DNA from: Niabella ginsenosidivorans
Lineage (GTDB): Bacteria > Bacteroidota > Bacteroidia > Chitinophagales > Chitinophagaceae
Reading direction: 5' to 3'
Assembly (NCBI RefSeq): GCF_001654455.1
Contig: NZ_CP015772.1
Span: forward strand, 1,302,001 to 1,366,000
DNA length: 64,000 nucleotides
Positions within the stretch are counted from its first letter, which is position 1; every line of letters begins with the position of its first letter. Shown one piece after another: positions 37,262-46,709 of the stretch. A program made the translations under genes and the position numbers. The notes beneath the pieces are model-generated. The model was given only the letters and a program-made list of their open reading frames with translations. It was not told the origin of the DNA and did not search any database.

Positions 37262-37951
37262 TCAATTATTTAATGCCAGTATATATTTATCAATATACAA
37301 TTGCTTTTCTCTGGATTTGTATTGTTGTATAAAACGCGGATGTTCCAGTACGGTTAAATGGCCAAAAAGCTTTGCTTCCCTGTTCAGCTTACTGATAAAA
37401 GCTGCATTTTTCTTTCCCAATATAAACACTTCCGAAGTATCCAACCCAAGGCTGATATGCTTTTTCAGAGAGCTTATCATAAAGTCTTTTACCGTTTCAA
37501 AAAGGACCGTATCATCATAATAATTGGCATTGAGCCATTTGCCGTCTTTTGTTTGCCGGGTGATTGCCAATGGAAAGGGAGAGTTGATATAAAAACGCTG
37601 ATAGAAATCTGCCACACCTCCATAAGCGGCTATCATTTCATACATAAAAACAGAAGACACTTCGTGTGTGTACGCTGATCTCATTTCAATGCCGCAAACG
37701 CTTTTCAGCCGCTTGGTATCAGTAAATGGCACGCCGGTTACACCTGCGCCGTGCCTGCTGGGATTGATCCCTATAATGAACTTGCGTTGCAGGGTGTCCC
37801 TGTAATACTTGTGGTAAAACTGTTGCATGATCTCTATCGTTTCAGGATTGTCCAGGTAGGGATTGATTACCTGGAAACCTGCGGGCAGCTTGCCGGAGTA
37901 CCGCAGCTGGCGGTTGAAATCAACAACTTTATCGGCAAAGGTTTTTGTCAT
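37262..37951 (-). CDS. SMUG2-like uracil-DNA glycosylase-superfamily protein
   Basis: 229 residues. IIGINPSRHGAGVTGVPFTDTKRL is the active-site and substrate pocket segment, and VLEHPRFIQQYKSR near the C-terminus is the HPR(x) DNA-intercalation motif of the superfamily; EVFILGKKNAAFISKLN precedes it. The DUF4918/SMUG2 group in Bacteroidota has this exact pattern (by recall). It would excise uracil or damaged pyrimidines from DNA. It stands between moeB and mobA on the same strand, without an obvious functional link to molybdenum cofactor synthesis. Confidence 0.82.
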   Translation of the reverse strand: MTKTFADKVVDFNRQLRYSGKLPAGFQVINPYLDNPETIEIMQQFYHKYYRDTLQRKFIIGINPSRHGAGVTGVPFTDTKRLKSVCGIEMRSAYTHEVSSVFMYEMIAAYGGVADFYQRFYINSPFPLAITRQTKDGKWLNANYYDDTVLFETVKDFMISSLKKHISLGLDTSEVFILGKKNAAFISKLNREAKLFGHLTVLEHPRFIQQYKSREKQLYIDKYILALNN

Positions 37952-38023
37952 AAAAAACAGTTTGAGGCCCCGGTGCGATAGTAACCGTTTTTATTATTCA
38001 CTGCAATGCTTCGGTCCCTATTA

Positions 38024-38629
38024 TCATTTGCTCAGCAGGACTTTTGCTTTTTCTGCATCCTCAGGCGTGTTTACGTTCATCAGGGCTTCGGGTTGGGCTG
38101 GTCGCAGGAGCGTAAGATTACTGTTCTGCAATACTTTCCTAGGGCAGGTAATTCCTTTTCCTAAAAAGTCCAATAGTACAGGATAGCTTTCCGGTTCCCA
38201 AATTGCGGTCAATGGTTCGGGCAAACCATCATGCGGGCTTTCATAAGCGGTTGCGATCCTTTTCCTATCTCTGTTTTCAATTAAAAAACGGATCGTTGCT
38301 TCACCCAGCAACGGAAGATCGCAGGCAATGACCAGCCAGGCCTTATCCCTTTGGGAGCGCAGGGCAGAAAGGATACCGCCAAAAGGCCCCATGTTCAGAA
38401 ACGTATCGGGCAGTGTTTTATAAGCAGCATCCATCTCTTTTGCCTGATCCGGGCGGCAGGAAATAAACACTTCCTCACAAAAATGGCTCAGCAGATCTGC
38501 TGCATAATAGCGTTGTTCTTTATTATGCCATCTGATCAGGTCTTTGTCTGTTCCCATGCGCCTGCTTTTGCCACCGGCAAGCACCAGGCCGTTTAACGGG
38601 AGCGTATTATTTTTTTCTTTTGAGATCAT
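38024..38629 (-). CDS. mobA: Molybdenum cofactor guanylyltransferase MobA
   Basis: 201 residues with the nucleotidyltransferase P-loop LVLAGGKSRRMGTDKDLI, GPFGGILSALRS, and the metal-binding ACDLPLL. C-terminal LRPAQPEALMNVNTPEDAEKA is typical (the NVNTPED motif). MobA attaches GMP to molybdopterin to give MGD, needed by the bis-MGD enzyme at 31603. Its start overlaps the 3' end of moaC by 23 bases, which suggests translational coupling. Confidence 0.93.
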   Translation of the reverse strand: MISKEKNNTLPLNGLVLAGGKSRRMGTDKDLIRWHNKEQRYYAADLLSHFCEEVFISCRPDQAKEMDAAYKTLPDTFLNMGPFGGILSALRSQRDKAWLVIACDLPLLGEATIRFLIENRDRKRIATAYESPHDGLPEPLTAIWEPESYPVLLDFLGKGITCPRKVLQNSNLTLLRPAQPEALMNVNTPEDAEKAKVLLSK

Positions 38630-39086
38630 TTTTACCTCCGCTTTTTTCTATCAGCTTTATTTCCCGGATCACCATATCGTGGCTCAGTGCCTTGCACATA
38701 TCATAAATAGTAAGTGCCGCTACCGAAGCGCCGGTGAGTGCTTCCATTTCTACGCCGGTCTTGGCCTCAACGCCCGCTGTACAATAAATGACCATGTCCT
38801 GCTGACCGTTCAGCTCAATATTGATCTCGCAATTGTCCAGCCCTATGGGATGGCAAAGCGGTATCAGCCCGCCGGTTTTCTTGGCTGCCATAATTCCTGC
38901 AATGACCGCTGTCTGAAAAACCGAACCTTTACGGGTCATAAAATCATCTTTCCGTAGCGTTTCCATAACCTGTTCCGGCAGGGTTATCATTGCCCGCGCA
39001 ACTGCATTTCTGCGGGTGATCTTCTTTTCACTTACATCTACCATAACCGGTTGGGAGTTCTTATTTACATGAGAAAGTTCAGCCAT
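38607..39086 (-). CDS. moaC: Cyclic pyranopterin monophosphate synthase MoaC
   Basis: 159 residues with the full MoaC pattern: RNAVARAMITLP, KGSVFQTAVIAGIMAAKKTGGLIPLCHPIGLDNCEI, VYCTAGVEAKTGVEMEALTGASVAALTIYDMCKALSHDMVIREIKLIEKSGGK. The catalytic Lys lies in AKTGVEMEALTG and the final KSGGK is characteristic. It converts the MoaA product into cPMP. A 320-base gap separates it from moeA, so moaC-mobA may have its own promoter. Confidence 0.96.
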   Translation of the reverse strand: MAELSHVNKNSQPVMVDVSEKKITRRNAVARAMITLPEQVMETLRKDDFMTRKGSVFQTAVIAGIMAAKKTGGLIPLCHPIGLDNCEINIELNGQQDMVIYCTAGVEAKTGVEMEALTGASVAALTIYDMCKALSHDMVIREIKLIEKSGGKNDLKRKK

Positions 39087-39408
39087 AAGTAAAATTATAA
39101 ATTAAAAATTGTATACTTATCTACAGGGAATACTATACTTTGCCCTCCATTTAAATTGCGCTATATTCATTTTATTTTGCCCTGAATATCTTTTTCAAAG
39201 ATAATCGAATTTATTTGAGGTATCGGGTGTTCCGCTGCATGCTATCAGCTATCAAATGTTGCCGGTTGTTAAAAACTGACCTTAATTACGGATACAGGGC
39301 TCTTTTAAACGAGGCCGGGCAATTGCAGTCTGCCGGGTAGTGCATCAGTGGCGATAAAAACAAATAAAAACAATTGCAGAAGAATTGATACAGCCCCTGA
39401 TAGCATTA
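39087..39408. other. Gap of about 320 bases upstream of moaC
   Basis: AT-rich and gene-free. On the minus strand TATCTTTG (39196-39203, approximate) fits a -7 element about 110 bases before moaC, without a clear -33. AATATCTTTTTCA near 39186-39198 resembles part of the 21-base box found at 28505 and 42264, but the match is short. Confidence 0.35.
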
Positions 39409-40611
39409 CTATGCCGGCTGGTAGCGCCACACCTTATAAACCTCGCCCTTCTTAAACTCATTTTTCTCCAATGGTAATTCTATAAAAGCATCCGTATAGA
39501 TGAGGTTGGAAAAATCACCGGAGCCGTTGGTATCAACAGGTGTTGCCTGCCAAAGGCCCTGATGGCTGGTATCCAGTTTTACCTGTGCAAAATATTGCAG
39601 GGGATAAGGAAAATAAATGTCCTTTTGTAAAACGGCATACCCCTGTAACTGTGATTGTATTCCCAGGGTATTTTCCAGCCAGGGAATAAAATACCGGTGC
39701 AGGCACATGAATACGGAAACCGGGTTGCCCGGAAACGCAAATACTAAGGTGCGGTTCCCCTGCGTACCAAACCAGAAGGGTTTTCCGGGGCGCTGCTGCA
39801 CTTTGTGAAATAATTTCTCCACACCCAGTTCTTCCAGCACCTGCGGCACATGATCAAATTTCCCCATAGAAACACCACCGCTCATCAGCAATACATCATA
39901 GTTGCTCAGGCAGCGGGCCAGTTGGTTGCTAATCAGCTCAGCATCGTCTTTCCAATGCTGCAGTTGTGCATTGATCTTATATTTTTCCAGTACCGATTTG
40001 ATTACAGTTCCGTTGGAACGCCGTAACTGGTAAGGCGTGGGCGTTTCTTCAGCGTTTACCAGTTCATCGCCTGTGGTAATGATCACTGTCCGGGGAAGTT
40101 TTTTGACCCAAAGCTTTGTTTTTCCAACAGCGGCGGCCAGCCCGGTCAGTGGGGGAGTAATGATCCTGCCGGCATTGGCTACCACATCTCCCTGCTTTTT
40201 ATCCTTTCCCCTAAGATGAATATTCTGGCCCTTTTTGATCTCAATATTTTTTATGGTGGCTATGCCATCAGCTATATCAATGTCTTCATACCGGATCACA
40301 GTGTCTGCAGAATCATCCAGCGCCGCACCGGTCATTATTTCAATACAATCATCTTTTGCTGTAATCGTAACAGGATTTTCACCTGCGGCTTGCGTCGCCT
40401 TTATTTTGAAAGAACGCAAGCCATCATTATACGTACTGAATTTTATTGCGATACCATCAACGGTGGATCTGTTGAACGGCGGTAAATCTCTGTCGGCATA
40501 AAGGTGCTCAGCTAACACACGCCCTAACGCTGTTTCATAAAAAACTTCTTCAACACCAAAGTGGCGAAGCTGTGATTGAATAGTTTTTTCTGCCTGTTCT
40601 ACGGTAATCAT
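39409..40611 (-). CDS. moeA: Molybdopterin molybdenumtransferase MoeA
   Basis: 400 residues: ALGRVLAEHLYADRDLPPFNRSTVDGIAI at the start (the PPFxxSxxDG motif), IMTGAALDDSADTVIRYED, VVITTGDELV, and LLMSGGVSMGKFDHVPQVLEELG in the MPT-binding domain, then FAFPGNPVSVFMCLHRYFIPWL. It inserts molybdate into adenylated molybdopterin. It lies four bases after the moaA stop codon, so the two are one operon. Confidence 0.95.
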   Translation of the reverse strand: MITVEQAEKTIQSQLRHFGVEEVFYETALGRVLAEHLYADRDLPPFNRSTVDGIAIKFSTYNDGLRSFKIKATQAAGENPVTITAKDDCIEIMTGAALDDSADTVIRYEDIDIADGIATIKNIEIKKGQNIHLRGKDKKQGDVVANAGRIITPPLTGLAAAVGKTKLWVKKLPRTVIITTGDELVNAEETPTPYQLRRSNGTVIKSVLEKYKINAQLQHWKDDAELISNQLARCLSNYDVLLMSGGVSMGKFDHVPQVLEELGVEKLFHKVQQRPGKPFWFGTQGNRTLVFAFPGNPVSVFMCLHRYFIPWLENTLGIQSQLQGYAVLQKDIYFPYPLQYFAQVKLDTSHQGLWQATPVDTNGSGDFSNLIYTDAFIELPLEKNEFKKGEVYKVWRYQPA

Positions 40612-40615
40612 ACTA

Positions 40616-41602
40616 TCAGCCTCCTATTGTTGCCATTGATTGCTGCGCTGATTTTTGTGCCGCCAGTCTGTTCTCTGCTTCCCATCCGTCTGTTGGTTTT
40701 TTTAGGACGGCATTGGTGATCATTGTTTCCAGCTCTTCATCGGTACATCCTCCACGTATTATTTCTTTTAAGTTGAATGTGCCTGCATCATACAGGCAGG
40801 TCCGCAAAACTCCTGTAGGCGTAACGCGCAACCTGTTGCAGGAGCCGCAAAACGACCGGGTATAGGCGGCTATGATGCCTATATTTCCCTTATGCCCGGG
40901 AATATGATAATTAAAAGAAGTGGAATGGGGCGCGTCTGTAATTTTCTGAATACCGGGAAAATGTTCCCGGATATGTTCCAGTATGCGCAGGTAACTCCAT
41001 GCCGGCGAAACGGGATGCGTGCCGCCGTTGAAGGGCATTTCTTCAATGAAGCGGACGCTTACCGGTGCTGTTTTAGTGAGCTGTATCAAAGGAACAATAT
41101 CAGTAATATTGCAGTGTTCCATTACCACTGTATTTATCTTTACGGCAATATCGTCAGCTAAAAGCGCATCAAGCGTTTTTAATACTTTATCCAACCCGTC
41201 TCGGCGGGCGATGCGGATAAAACGGTTTTTATCCAAAGTGTCCAGGCTAAGGTTTACAGATTTAATGCCCATTCTTTTTAATTCAGGAACCAAAGGTGCG
41301 GTCAGTAACCCGTTGGTGGTAAGCGTCAGCTCCTGCAACCCGTTCATGAGCGAAAGGTTTTGTAAGAAGGGCAATACATCTTTTCTTACAAAAGGCTCAC
41401 CACCGGTGATGCGTATTTTTTCTATGCCCATCTTTACCAGCAGCGAACAGATGCGCAGCATTTCTTCATAGGTCATCAGCTCTTTGCGGGAGCGCCAGTC
41501 CAGTCCTGCTTCGGGCATACAATAGGTACAGCGCAGGTTGCACCTGTCCGTAACGGCAAGCCGCAAATAATTGATGATGCGTCCGTAGCTGTCTGTTATC
41601 AT
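40616..41602 (-). CDS. moaA: GTP 3',8-cyclase MoaA
   Basis: 328 residues from ATG 41602; this start overlaps the upstream stop codon as ATGA and gives the expected N-terminus MITDSYGRIINYLRLAVTDRCNLRCTYCMP. The radical-SAM cluster is CNLRCTYC, and the second iron-sulfur cluster is in FCGSCNRLRVTPTGVLRTCL. The chain ends in the diglycine IGG that MoaA needs. ITGGEPFVRKD and LTTNG are also present. It starts molybdenum cofactor synthesis from GTP. Confidence 0.96.
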   Translation of the reverse strand: MITDSYGRIINYLRLAVTDRCNLRCTYCMPEAGLDWRSRKELMTYEEMLRICSLLVKMGIEKIRITGGEPFVRKDVLPFLQNLSLMNGLQELTLTTNGLLTAPLVPELKRMGIKSVNLSLDTLDKNRFIRIARRDGLDKVLKTLDALLADDIAVKINTVVMEHCNITDIVPLIQLTKTAPVSVRFIEEMPFNGGTHPVSPAWSYLRILEHIREHFPGIQKITDAPHSTSFNYHIPGHKGNIGIIAAYTRSFCGSCNRLRVTPTGVLRTCLYDAGTFNLKEIIRGGCTDEELETMITNAVLKKPTDGWEAENRLAAQKSAQQSMATIGG

Positions 41603-42123
41603 GGCTGTTCCTGTTCTGCCCGGCTCACCACTACTTTGCTCAGGCATTTAATAAACCTGCGCCCTGTTTTGAAATCGGTTGGCGTTACCACTAAGATCCT
41701 GCTGCGCATATCCTGCAAAGCCTCACCGTTTATTGAAGTGACGATAAAAATATGATTACCTGTGGGCGAATTAAAGATCTCATTCCAGGAATATACCACT
41801 TTGTACTGATCGCTTGCAACAAAGGTGAAATAAAACTCGCTGAACCGTTTCAGATTATCTTCTTTTAGCGGTATGTCTTTCAACAGGTCTTTTACCAGAA
41901 CGCCCTTTAGCTGTTTTAATGTGTCGCGTGGCTCTCCTTTATGATTGGTGATGACGATGTCGGGGATAGGGCCGGAAGGCGATCGCTCAATAGCTGCAAG
42001 CGTAAACTTCAGCTCGTTTGTGACCGCCCCGGTGACCAGGAATTCGTTGGTGGCTTCGATCGCCTTCTGTCCCCGGGTGGCTATGCATAAAAGCATCAGC
42101 ATTATTGTTATCAGTTGCTTCAT
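41599..42123 (-). CDS. Secreted protein with possible sulfite-oxidase-type molybdopterin-binding fold
   Basis: 174 residues with a signal peptide (LITIMLMLLCIATRGQ). The mature part begins FLVTGAVTNELKFTLAAIERSP, like the VTGxVxxPLxxTLxDL opening of sulfite-oxidase-fold molybdopterin domains. YFTFVASDQYKVVYSWNEIFN and IFIVTSINGEALQDMRSRILVVTPTDFKTGRRFIKCLSKVVV also recall that fold, but no cofactor Cys is in the usual place and the protein is short. It overlaps moaA by four bases, so the two are translationally coupled. It may bind or deliver the cofactor outside the cytoplasm, or be a degenerate relative. Function unproven. Confidence 0.6.
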   Translation of the reverse strand: MKQLITIMLMLLCIATRGQKAIEATNEFLVTGAVTNELKFTLAAIERSPSGPIPDIVITNHKGEPRDTLKQLKGVLVKDLLKDIPLKEDNLKRFSEFYFTFVASDQYKVVYSWNEIFNSPTGNHIFIVTSINGEALQDMRSRILVVTPTDFKTGRRFIKCLSKVVVSRAEQEQP

Positions 42124-42590
42124 CTTTAATGATTCGTTATTCCCGGCTGGTGCATTTGTATTTAAAAACCGCCATCCGGCTTTTCCTGTTTAATAAACGG
42201 ATGATTACTGCCCCAAATTTAGCATAAGTTGAACCATGAATTGCTCATTTCTGATAATAGATGATATTCGACATTTTTTTCACCTTTTCTGATACAAATA
42301 ATTCCCTGCCTGTGCCTGCTAATTATTATTTTGCAATAACCTGCTGCAGCGCAGTTTTATCATGTATTTCAACATACTTATGCAGGGGTACCGGACTGTG
42401 GTACATACGATAGCATCATTACTCCGGGCAGGAACAGAGCGGATGTTTGTAACAGTGACCGTTGTCATAAAAAATTAAGCAGCGCTTGGGGTTTGCTGCA
42501 TTCCCGGCTATGTAGATCCCTGAAGACAGGAGACGCTTCAAAAATGATTCCTTTGCTTACTTCAATCTTAATAAATCTTAAATTCTTTTT
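42124..42590. other. Divergent intergenic region between the moaA operon and dnaK
   Basis: 467 bases with no gene. The left half carries the minus-strand promoter candidate and the shared 21-base box. Downstream of the box TAATTATTATT (42320-42330) also has a counterpart at 28565-28575. I found no convincing TTTG-N19-TAnnTTTG promoter and no CIRCE-type inverted repeat before dnaK. Confidence 0.5.
42214..42284 (-). promoter_or_regulatory. Putative promoter and upstream box of the moaA-moeA operon
   Basis: On the minus strand TAAATTTG (42214-42221) fits the -7 form TAnnTTTG, 91 bases before the first ATG of the operon; the flanking CAAATTTAGCA is identical to that at 28453-28463. Starting 42 bases further upstream is plus-strand ATATTCGACAT then TTTTTTCACC (42264-42284), 20 of 21 bases equal to the site at 28505-28525. 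No -33 consensus is seen, as expected for an activator-dependent promoter. Confidence 0.55.
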
Positions 42591-44501
42591 ATGGAAAAGA
42601 TAATCGGTATAGATCTGGGAACAACCAACAGCTGTGTGGCTGTAATGGAAGGCAACGAACCGGCCGTGATCGCCAATGACGAAGGGCGCCGCACCACACC
42701 GTCTGTTGTAGCATTTTTGAAAAACGGGGAACGCAAAGTGGGGGATCCTGCAAAAAGGCAGGCCATCACTAACCCTCAGAATACTATTATGTCCGTAAAG
42801 CGATTTATGGGGCGTAAATATGATGAAGTGCGGCATGAGCTTTCGCATGTAAGCTATAAAGTAGTGCGGGGAGATAATGATACCATCCGCATTGATATTG
42901 ACGGACGTCTGTTTACGCCACAGGAAATTTCTGCCATCATCCTGCAAAAAATGAAAAAAGTTGCGGAAGACTACCTGGGGCAGGAAGTAAACGAAGCGGT
43001 GATCACCGTGCCCGCTTATTTTAATGATGCACAGCGCCAGGCCACCAAGGAAGCCGGAGAAATTGCCGGTTTAAAAGTGCGGCGCATTGTAAACGAGCCA
43101 ACGGCAGCCGCCCTGGCCTACGGTTTGGAGAAAGGGGATAAGAGCCATAAAATAGCGGTGTTTGACCTGGGTGGCGGTACGTTTGATATTTCCATACTGG
43201 AGCTGGGCGATGGCGTTTTTGAAGTGAAATCCACTAATGGTGACACGCACCTGGGGGGTGATGATTTTGATAAGATCATTGTAGACTGGCTGGCCGATGA
43301 GTTTAAAAAAGATGAAGGCATTGATCTTCGCAAAGACCCTATGGCCTTACAACGGCTGAAAGAAGCCGCAGAAAAGGCAAAGATTGAACTGTCTTCCGCT
43401 ACGGAAACAGAGGTTAACCTGCCTTATATCACCGCTGTTGACGGGGTGCCCAAGCACCTGGTTAAAAAACTGACCCGTGCAAAATTTGAACAACTGGCCG
43501 ATCCTTTGTTTGAGCGCTGTTTAAAACCCTGTGAGGCTGCGTTAAAAGATGCAGGGCTTACTGCAAAGGATGTTGATGAAGTGATACTGGTAGGGGGCAG
43601 TACCCGTATTCCCAGGGTACAGGAGATTGTTGAAAAATTCTTTGACAAAAAGCCCAACAAGGGCGTAAACCCCGATGAAGTGGTAGCCATTGGTGCCGCT
43701 ATCCAGGGCGCGGTACTGACCGGGGAGGTAAAAGATGTGGTGCTGCTGGATGTAACCCCGCTTTCTTTAGGCATTGAAACAATGGGGGGAGTAATGACCA
43801 CCCTTATTCCTGCCAATACGACCATACCGGCAAAAAAATCAGAAGTGTTCTCTACTGCCAGCGATAATCAGCCCGGCGTGCAGGTGCATGTGCTGCAGGG
43901 CGACCGTTCCATGGCTACAGATAATAAAAGCCTGGGGATCTTTAACCTGGATGGGATCCCACCGGCTCCCAGGGGCGTACCTCAGATTGAAGTAATTTTT
44001 GACATTGATGCCAATGGTATTTTAAATGTGAGCGCAAAGGACAAGGGAACCGGTAAAGAGCAAAAGATCCGCATAGAAGCCGGCAGCGGCTTAAGCAAGG
44101 AAGAAGTGGAACGCATGAGAGCGGATGCCAAAGCCAATGAAGCAGCAGATAAAGCAGCCAGAGAAAAGATTGACAAATTAAACCAGGCAGACAGCCTGGC
44201 CTTCCAGACAGAGAAACAACTGAAAGAATACGGGGATAAGATCTCCGCGGAAAAGAAAACGGTCATTGAAGGGGCACTGGCAGCTTTGAAATATGCGCAT
44301 GAACAGCAGGATATACCGGGTATAGACAGGGCCGTTGCCGATCTGAACACAGCCTGGTCCGCTGCCAGTGAAGATATGTATAAAACAACGCAACAGGGCG
44401 CGGCAGACGGAGCACAGGCCGGTAACGCACCGCAGGGAGGCGACCATCAGCCCGGTGGTGGAGAAGATGTAACCGATGTGCCTTTTGAAGAAGTGAAATA
44501 G
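42591..44501 (+). CDS. dnaK: Molecular chaperone DnaK (Hsp70)
   Basis: 636 residues: the ATPase domain with [49 protein letters not shown] and [13 protein letters not shown]; the linker [15 protein letters not shown]; the substrate domain with [24 protein letters not shown]; and a helical lid ending in a Gly-rich tail and [11 protein letters not shown], the acidic end that recognises co-chaperones. It is monocistronic here, without grpE or dnaJ; CbpA at 26401 is a possible J partner. Length is normal. Confidence 0.97.
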   Translation: MEKIIGIDLGTTNSCVAVMEGNEPAVIANDEGRRTTPSVVAFLKNGERKVGDPAKRQAITNPQNTIMSVKRFMGRKYDEVRHELSHVSYKVVRGDNDTIRIDIDGRLFTPQEISAIILQKMKKVAEDYLGQEVNEAVITVPAYFNDAQRQATKEAGEIAGLKVRRIVNEPTAAALAYGLEKGDKSHKIAVFDLGGGTFDISILELGDGVFEVKSTNGDTHLGGDDFDKIIVDWLADEFKKDEGIDLRKDPMALQRLKEAAEKAKIELSSATETEVNLPYITAVDGVPKHLVKKLTRAKFEQLADPLFERCLKPCEAALKDAGLTAKDVDEVILVGGSTRIPRVQEIVEKFFDKKPNKGVNPDEVVAIGAAIQGAVLTGEVKDVVLLDVTPLSLGIETMGGVMTTLIPANTTIPAKKSEVFSTASDNQPGVQVHVLQGDRSMATDNKSLGIFNLDGIPPAPRGVPQIEVIFDIDANGILNVSAKDKGTGKEQKIRIEAGSGLSKEEVERMRADAKANEAADKAAREKIDKLNQADSLAFQTEKQLKEYGDKISAEKKTVIEGALAALKYAHEQQDIPGIDRAVADLNTAWSAASEDMYKTTQQGAADGAQAGNAPQGGDHQPGGGEDVTDVPFEEVK

Positions 44502-44561
44502 AACCGGTCCTGAGGTGTTCTGTGAATGGTTTAGTGAGGATTTAATTATAAACTGTTTATT

Positions 44562-44605
44562 GAATGCGGCGATTGAAATTCCGCTGGTAGGCAGGTGCCG
44601 CATTC
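44562..44605. repeat. Inverted repeat downstream of dnaK
   Basis: GAATGCGGC (44562-44570) pairs perfectly with GCCGCATTC (44597-44605) across a 26-base loop. There is no T-run after it, so a terminator role is possible but not supported by the usual signal. Confidence 0.4.
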
Positions 44606-44766
44606 CGGCCGGAGGCATAATTCATTAACCGCGGCACTATCAGGCAGCAGGCCAGGTATTCCTCTTTATGCATTCACAGGATACAGCCAATCCGGCCGGT
44701 AAACAGGAAAAGTGTAAATTTACTTTCTGATAATTGGTTGAGTAGCGATATTTTTTTAGTGATGAC

Positions 44767-45315
44767 GTGAGCCTTCCTGTTAAACATAAGATCTATACCA
44801 TCGGGCATTCCACCCATAGCTTTGCTGTATTCCTGGAGATGCTGCAATCTTTTGATATCAGTACCCTGGCCGACATCCGGCGCTTTCCAGGCTCGCGAAA
44901 ATATCCCTGGTTTAATAAAGAAGATCTGGCAGCAGCGCTGGAAAAGAACGGGATCCGTTATATGCACCTGGAAGAACTGGGCGGAAGGAGGAAAGTACAA
45001 AAAGACTCGGGGAACAGCCGCTGGCGCAATGCGTCCTTCAGGGGATATGCGGATTATATGGAAACAGCCGCTTTTGAAAAGGCTGTCCTGAAACTGGAAG
45101 CGCTTGCCCTGGCACAGCCAACGGCTTATATGTGCTCAGAAGCCGTATGGTGGCGCTGCCATCGCTCTATGGTGTCGGACTATTTAAAAGCAAAGGGGTG
45201 GAAGGTACTGCATATTATGGCAGCAGGCAAAGCAGAAGAACATTCGTACACGTCGCCTGCCCGGGTTGTTGGCGACCGTGTTTTTTATTCAGACGAAAAT
45301 CTGTTTGATCAATAA
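44767..45315 (+). CDS. DUF488-family protein
   Basis: 182 residues starting at GTG 44767 (the nearby ATG at 44762 is out of frame). It shows the family's signatures: IYTIGHSTHSFAVFLEML, LADIRRFPGSRKYPWFN, YMHLEELGGRRK, RGYADYMET, and YMCSEAVWWRCHRSMVSDYLKAKGWKVLHI. The C-terminal CSE...CHR cysteine-histidine pattern suggests a metal or catalytic site. Biochemical function is not known to me. The next gene begins 12 bases later. Confidence 0.9.
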   Translation: MSLPVKHKIYTIGHSTHSFAVFLEMLQSFDISTLADIRRFPGSRKYPWFNKEDLAAALEKNGIRYMHLEELGGRRKVQKDSGNSRWRNASFRGYADYMETAAFEKAVLKLEALALAQPTAYMCSEAVWWRCHRSMVSDYLKAKGWKVLHIMAAGKAEEHSYTSPARVVGDRVFYSDENLFDQ

Positions 45316-45327
45316 AAAAATCTGATA

Positions 45328-45546
45328 ATGGCTACAACATTCAAAGTAGGCGATGTGGTAAGCTGGAACTCTGAAGCCGGAAAGGTTTCAGGAACAATAA
45401 TAAAAGTGCATACGAAAGATTTTGATTACAAAGGCTATACGCATCATGCAACAGAAGCCGATCCGCAATATGAGATCAAAAGCAGTAAATCGGATCACAT
45501 TGCAGCCCATAAAGGCACTGCGCTTACAAAGGTTACGAACCGTTAA
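45328..45546 (+). CDS. DUF2945/HVA1-family small protein
   Basis: 72 residues: TFKVGDVVSWNSEAGKVSGTIIKVHTKDFDYKGYTHHATEADPQYEIKSSKSDHIAAHKGTALTKV. The KxGDxVxWNxxxGxxxGxI opening and YEIKSxKSDHIAAHKGxAL ending are those of the DUF2945 (hypervirulence-associated, TUDOR-like) family. Small, cytoplasmic and of unknown function. It is 12 bases after the DUF488 gene, a likely operon. Confidence 0.9.
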   Translation: MATTFKVGDVVSWNSEAGKVSGTIIKVHTKDFDYKGYTHHATEADPQYEIKSSKSDHIAAHKGTALTKVTNR

Positions 45547-45786
45547 GCCATAGGCATTAAGATTTAACTGTGTTTAATTTTAACGCCTGCATGCAGGAGC
45601 AGGCCTGTTTTATTCATATCAGCTTCTGCCCGGTATAGTTTGGCATTGATCCTTTTTTCATAATTTTGATCAGCTCTTTTTGGGATCACGATCAGGCAAT
45701 GGAACTGATTAGTGGGCACCATACACACATAGCATTTCCTCAGGCCGTATTCTGATGAAACCCAATCGTAAAATTGTTCAATTAAA

Positions 45787-46709
45787 ATGATCACAAGGCA
45801 ACGCACCAACTGGCTGCAAATGTTATTTATCTGGAAAGGTTCTGTGTTAAGGAATATCATCATCCAGCTTATTCTAATTGCAGTATTTTCATTAACCATT
45901 CTTTATTTTAACGGAAGAATATATCATTATAAAGTGCACCTGAACCCTACCATTTTTACCCTCATAGGGCTGGCGTTAGTGATTTTTATGGGTTTTTATA
46001 ATACAGCAAGCTATGACCGTTTCTGGGAAGGCCGGAAATTATGGGGCACCCTCATTATAGAGGCAAGAATGCTTACAAGGCAGGTGCTGACCTTAGTAAG
46101 GATTCCTCGCCTGAATCCGGGGAAAGTAAGACGTCCTTTATAAAAATGATCGCAGCCTTTGGATGGTTGCTCAATTACCGGTTAAGGCATAATACAGGTA
46201 CAGAACAGCTTTCCCGTTTGCTTACTGAAGAACAGCTCAGCTATTTAGAAGACAAAAAATACATCCCGGTAATGATCCTGGATCTGCTGGGTAAATGGAT
46301 CAGTGAGCAAAACAGAAAAAAATATATTGACAACATTGTTTGGGTTGCTATGGACAAACAACTGAATCATTTTTCTCAGATCGTTGGCGGATGCGAGCGG
46401 ATCTCTAATACCCCTTTACCTTTTGCATACAGCGTTTTGCTGCACCGGACCGTTTATTTCTACTGTTTCTGGCTGCCCTTTGGCCTGGTGGACAGTCTGG
46501 GCTGGATGATACCGGTAGTGGTACTGCTCATCAGTTATACTTTTATAGCACTGGATGCGATCATCCAGGAAATTGAAGAGCCATTTGGAGAAAAGGAAAA
46601 TGACCTGGCATTGAATACTATCTGTCAGAGCATTGAATATTCAATCTTTGAACAGGCACAGATCCCGCAGGAAGAATACAAACCTTCCGGCTCATATTTT
46701 ATTGACTGA
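45787..46709 (+). pseudogene. Bestrophin-like ion channel, disrupted by a one-base frameshift
   Basis: The first frame (from 45787) gives the N-terminal membrane segments LRNIIIQLILIAVFSLTIL and FTLIGLALVIFMGFYNTASYDRFWEGRKLWGTLIIEARML, the classic bestrophin (UPF0187) opening, then VLTLVR and a frame ending at 46143. The rest (SSPESGESKTSFIKMIAAFGWLLNYRLRHNTG, HRTVYFYCFWLPFGLVDSLGW, ALDAIIQEIEEPFGEKENDLALNTIC) continues in the -1 frame to 46709. Restoring one A near 46098-46100 (GTAAGG to GTAAAGG) would join the two parts as VLTLVKDSSPES, giving about 307 residues. It is either a recent null mutation or a sequencing error in the short A run. Confidence 0.85.
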
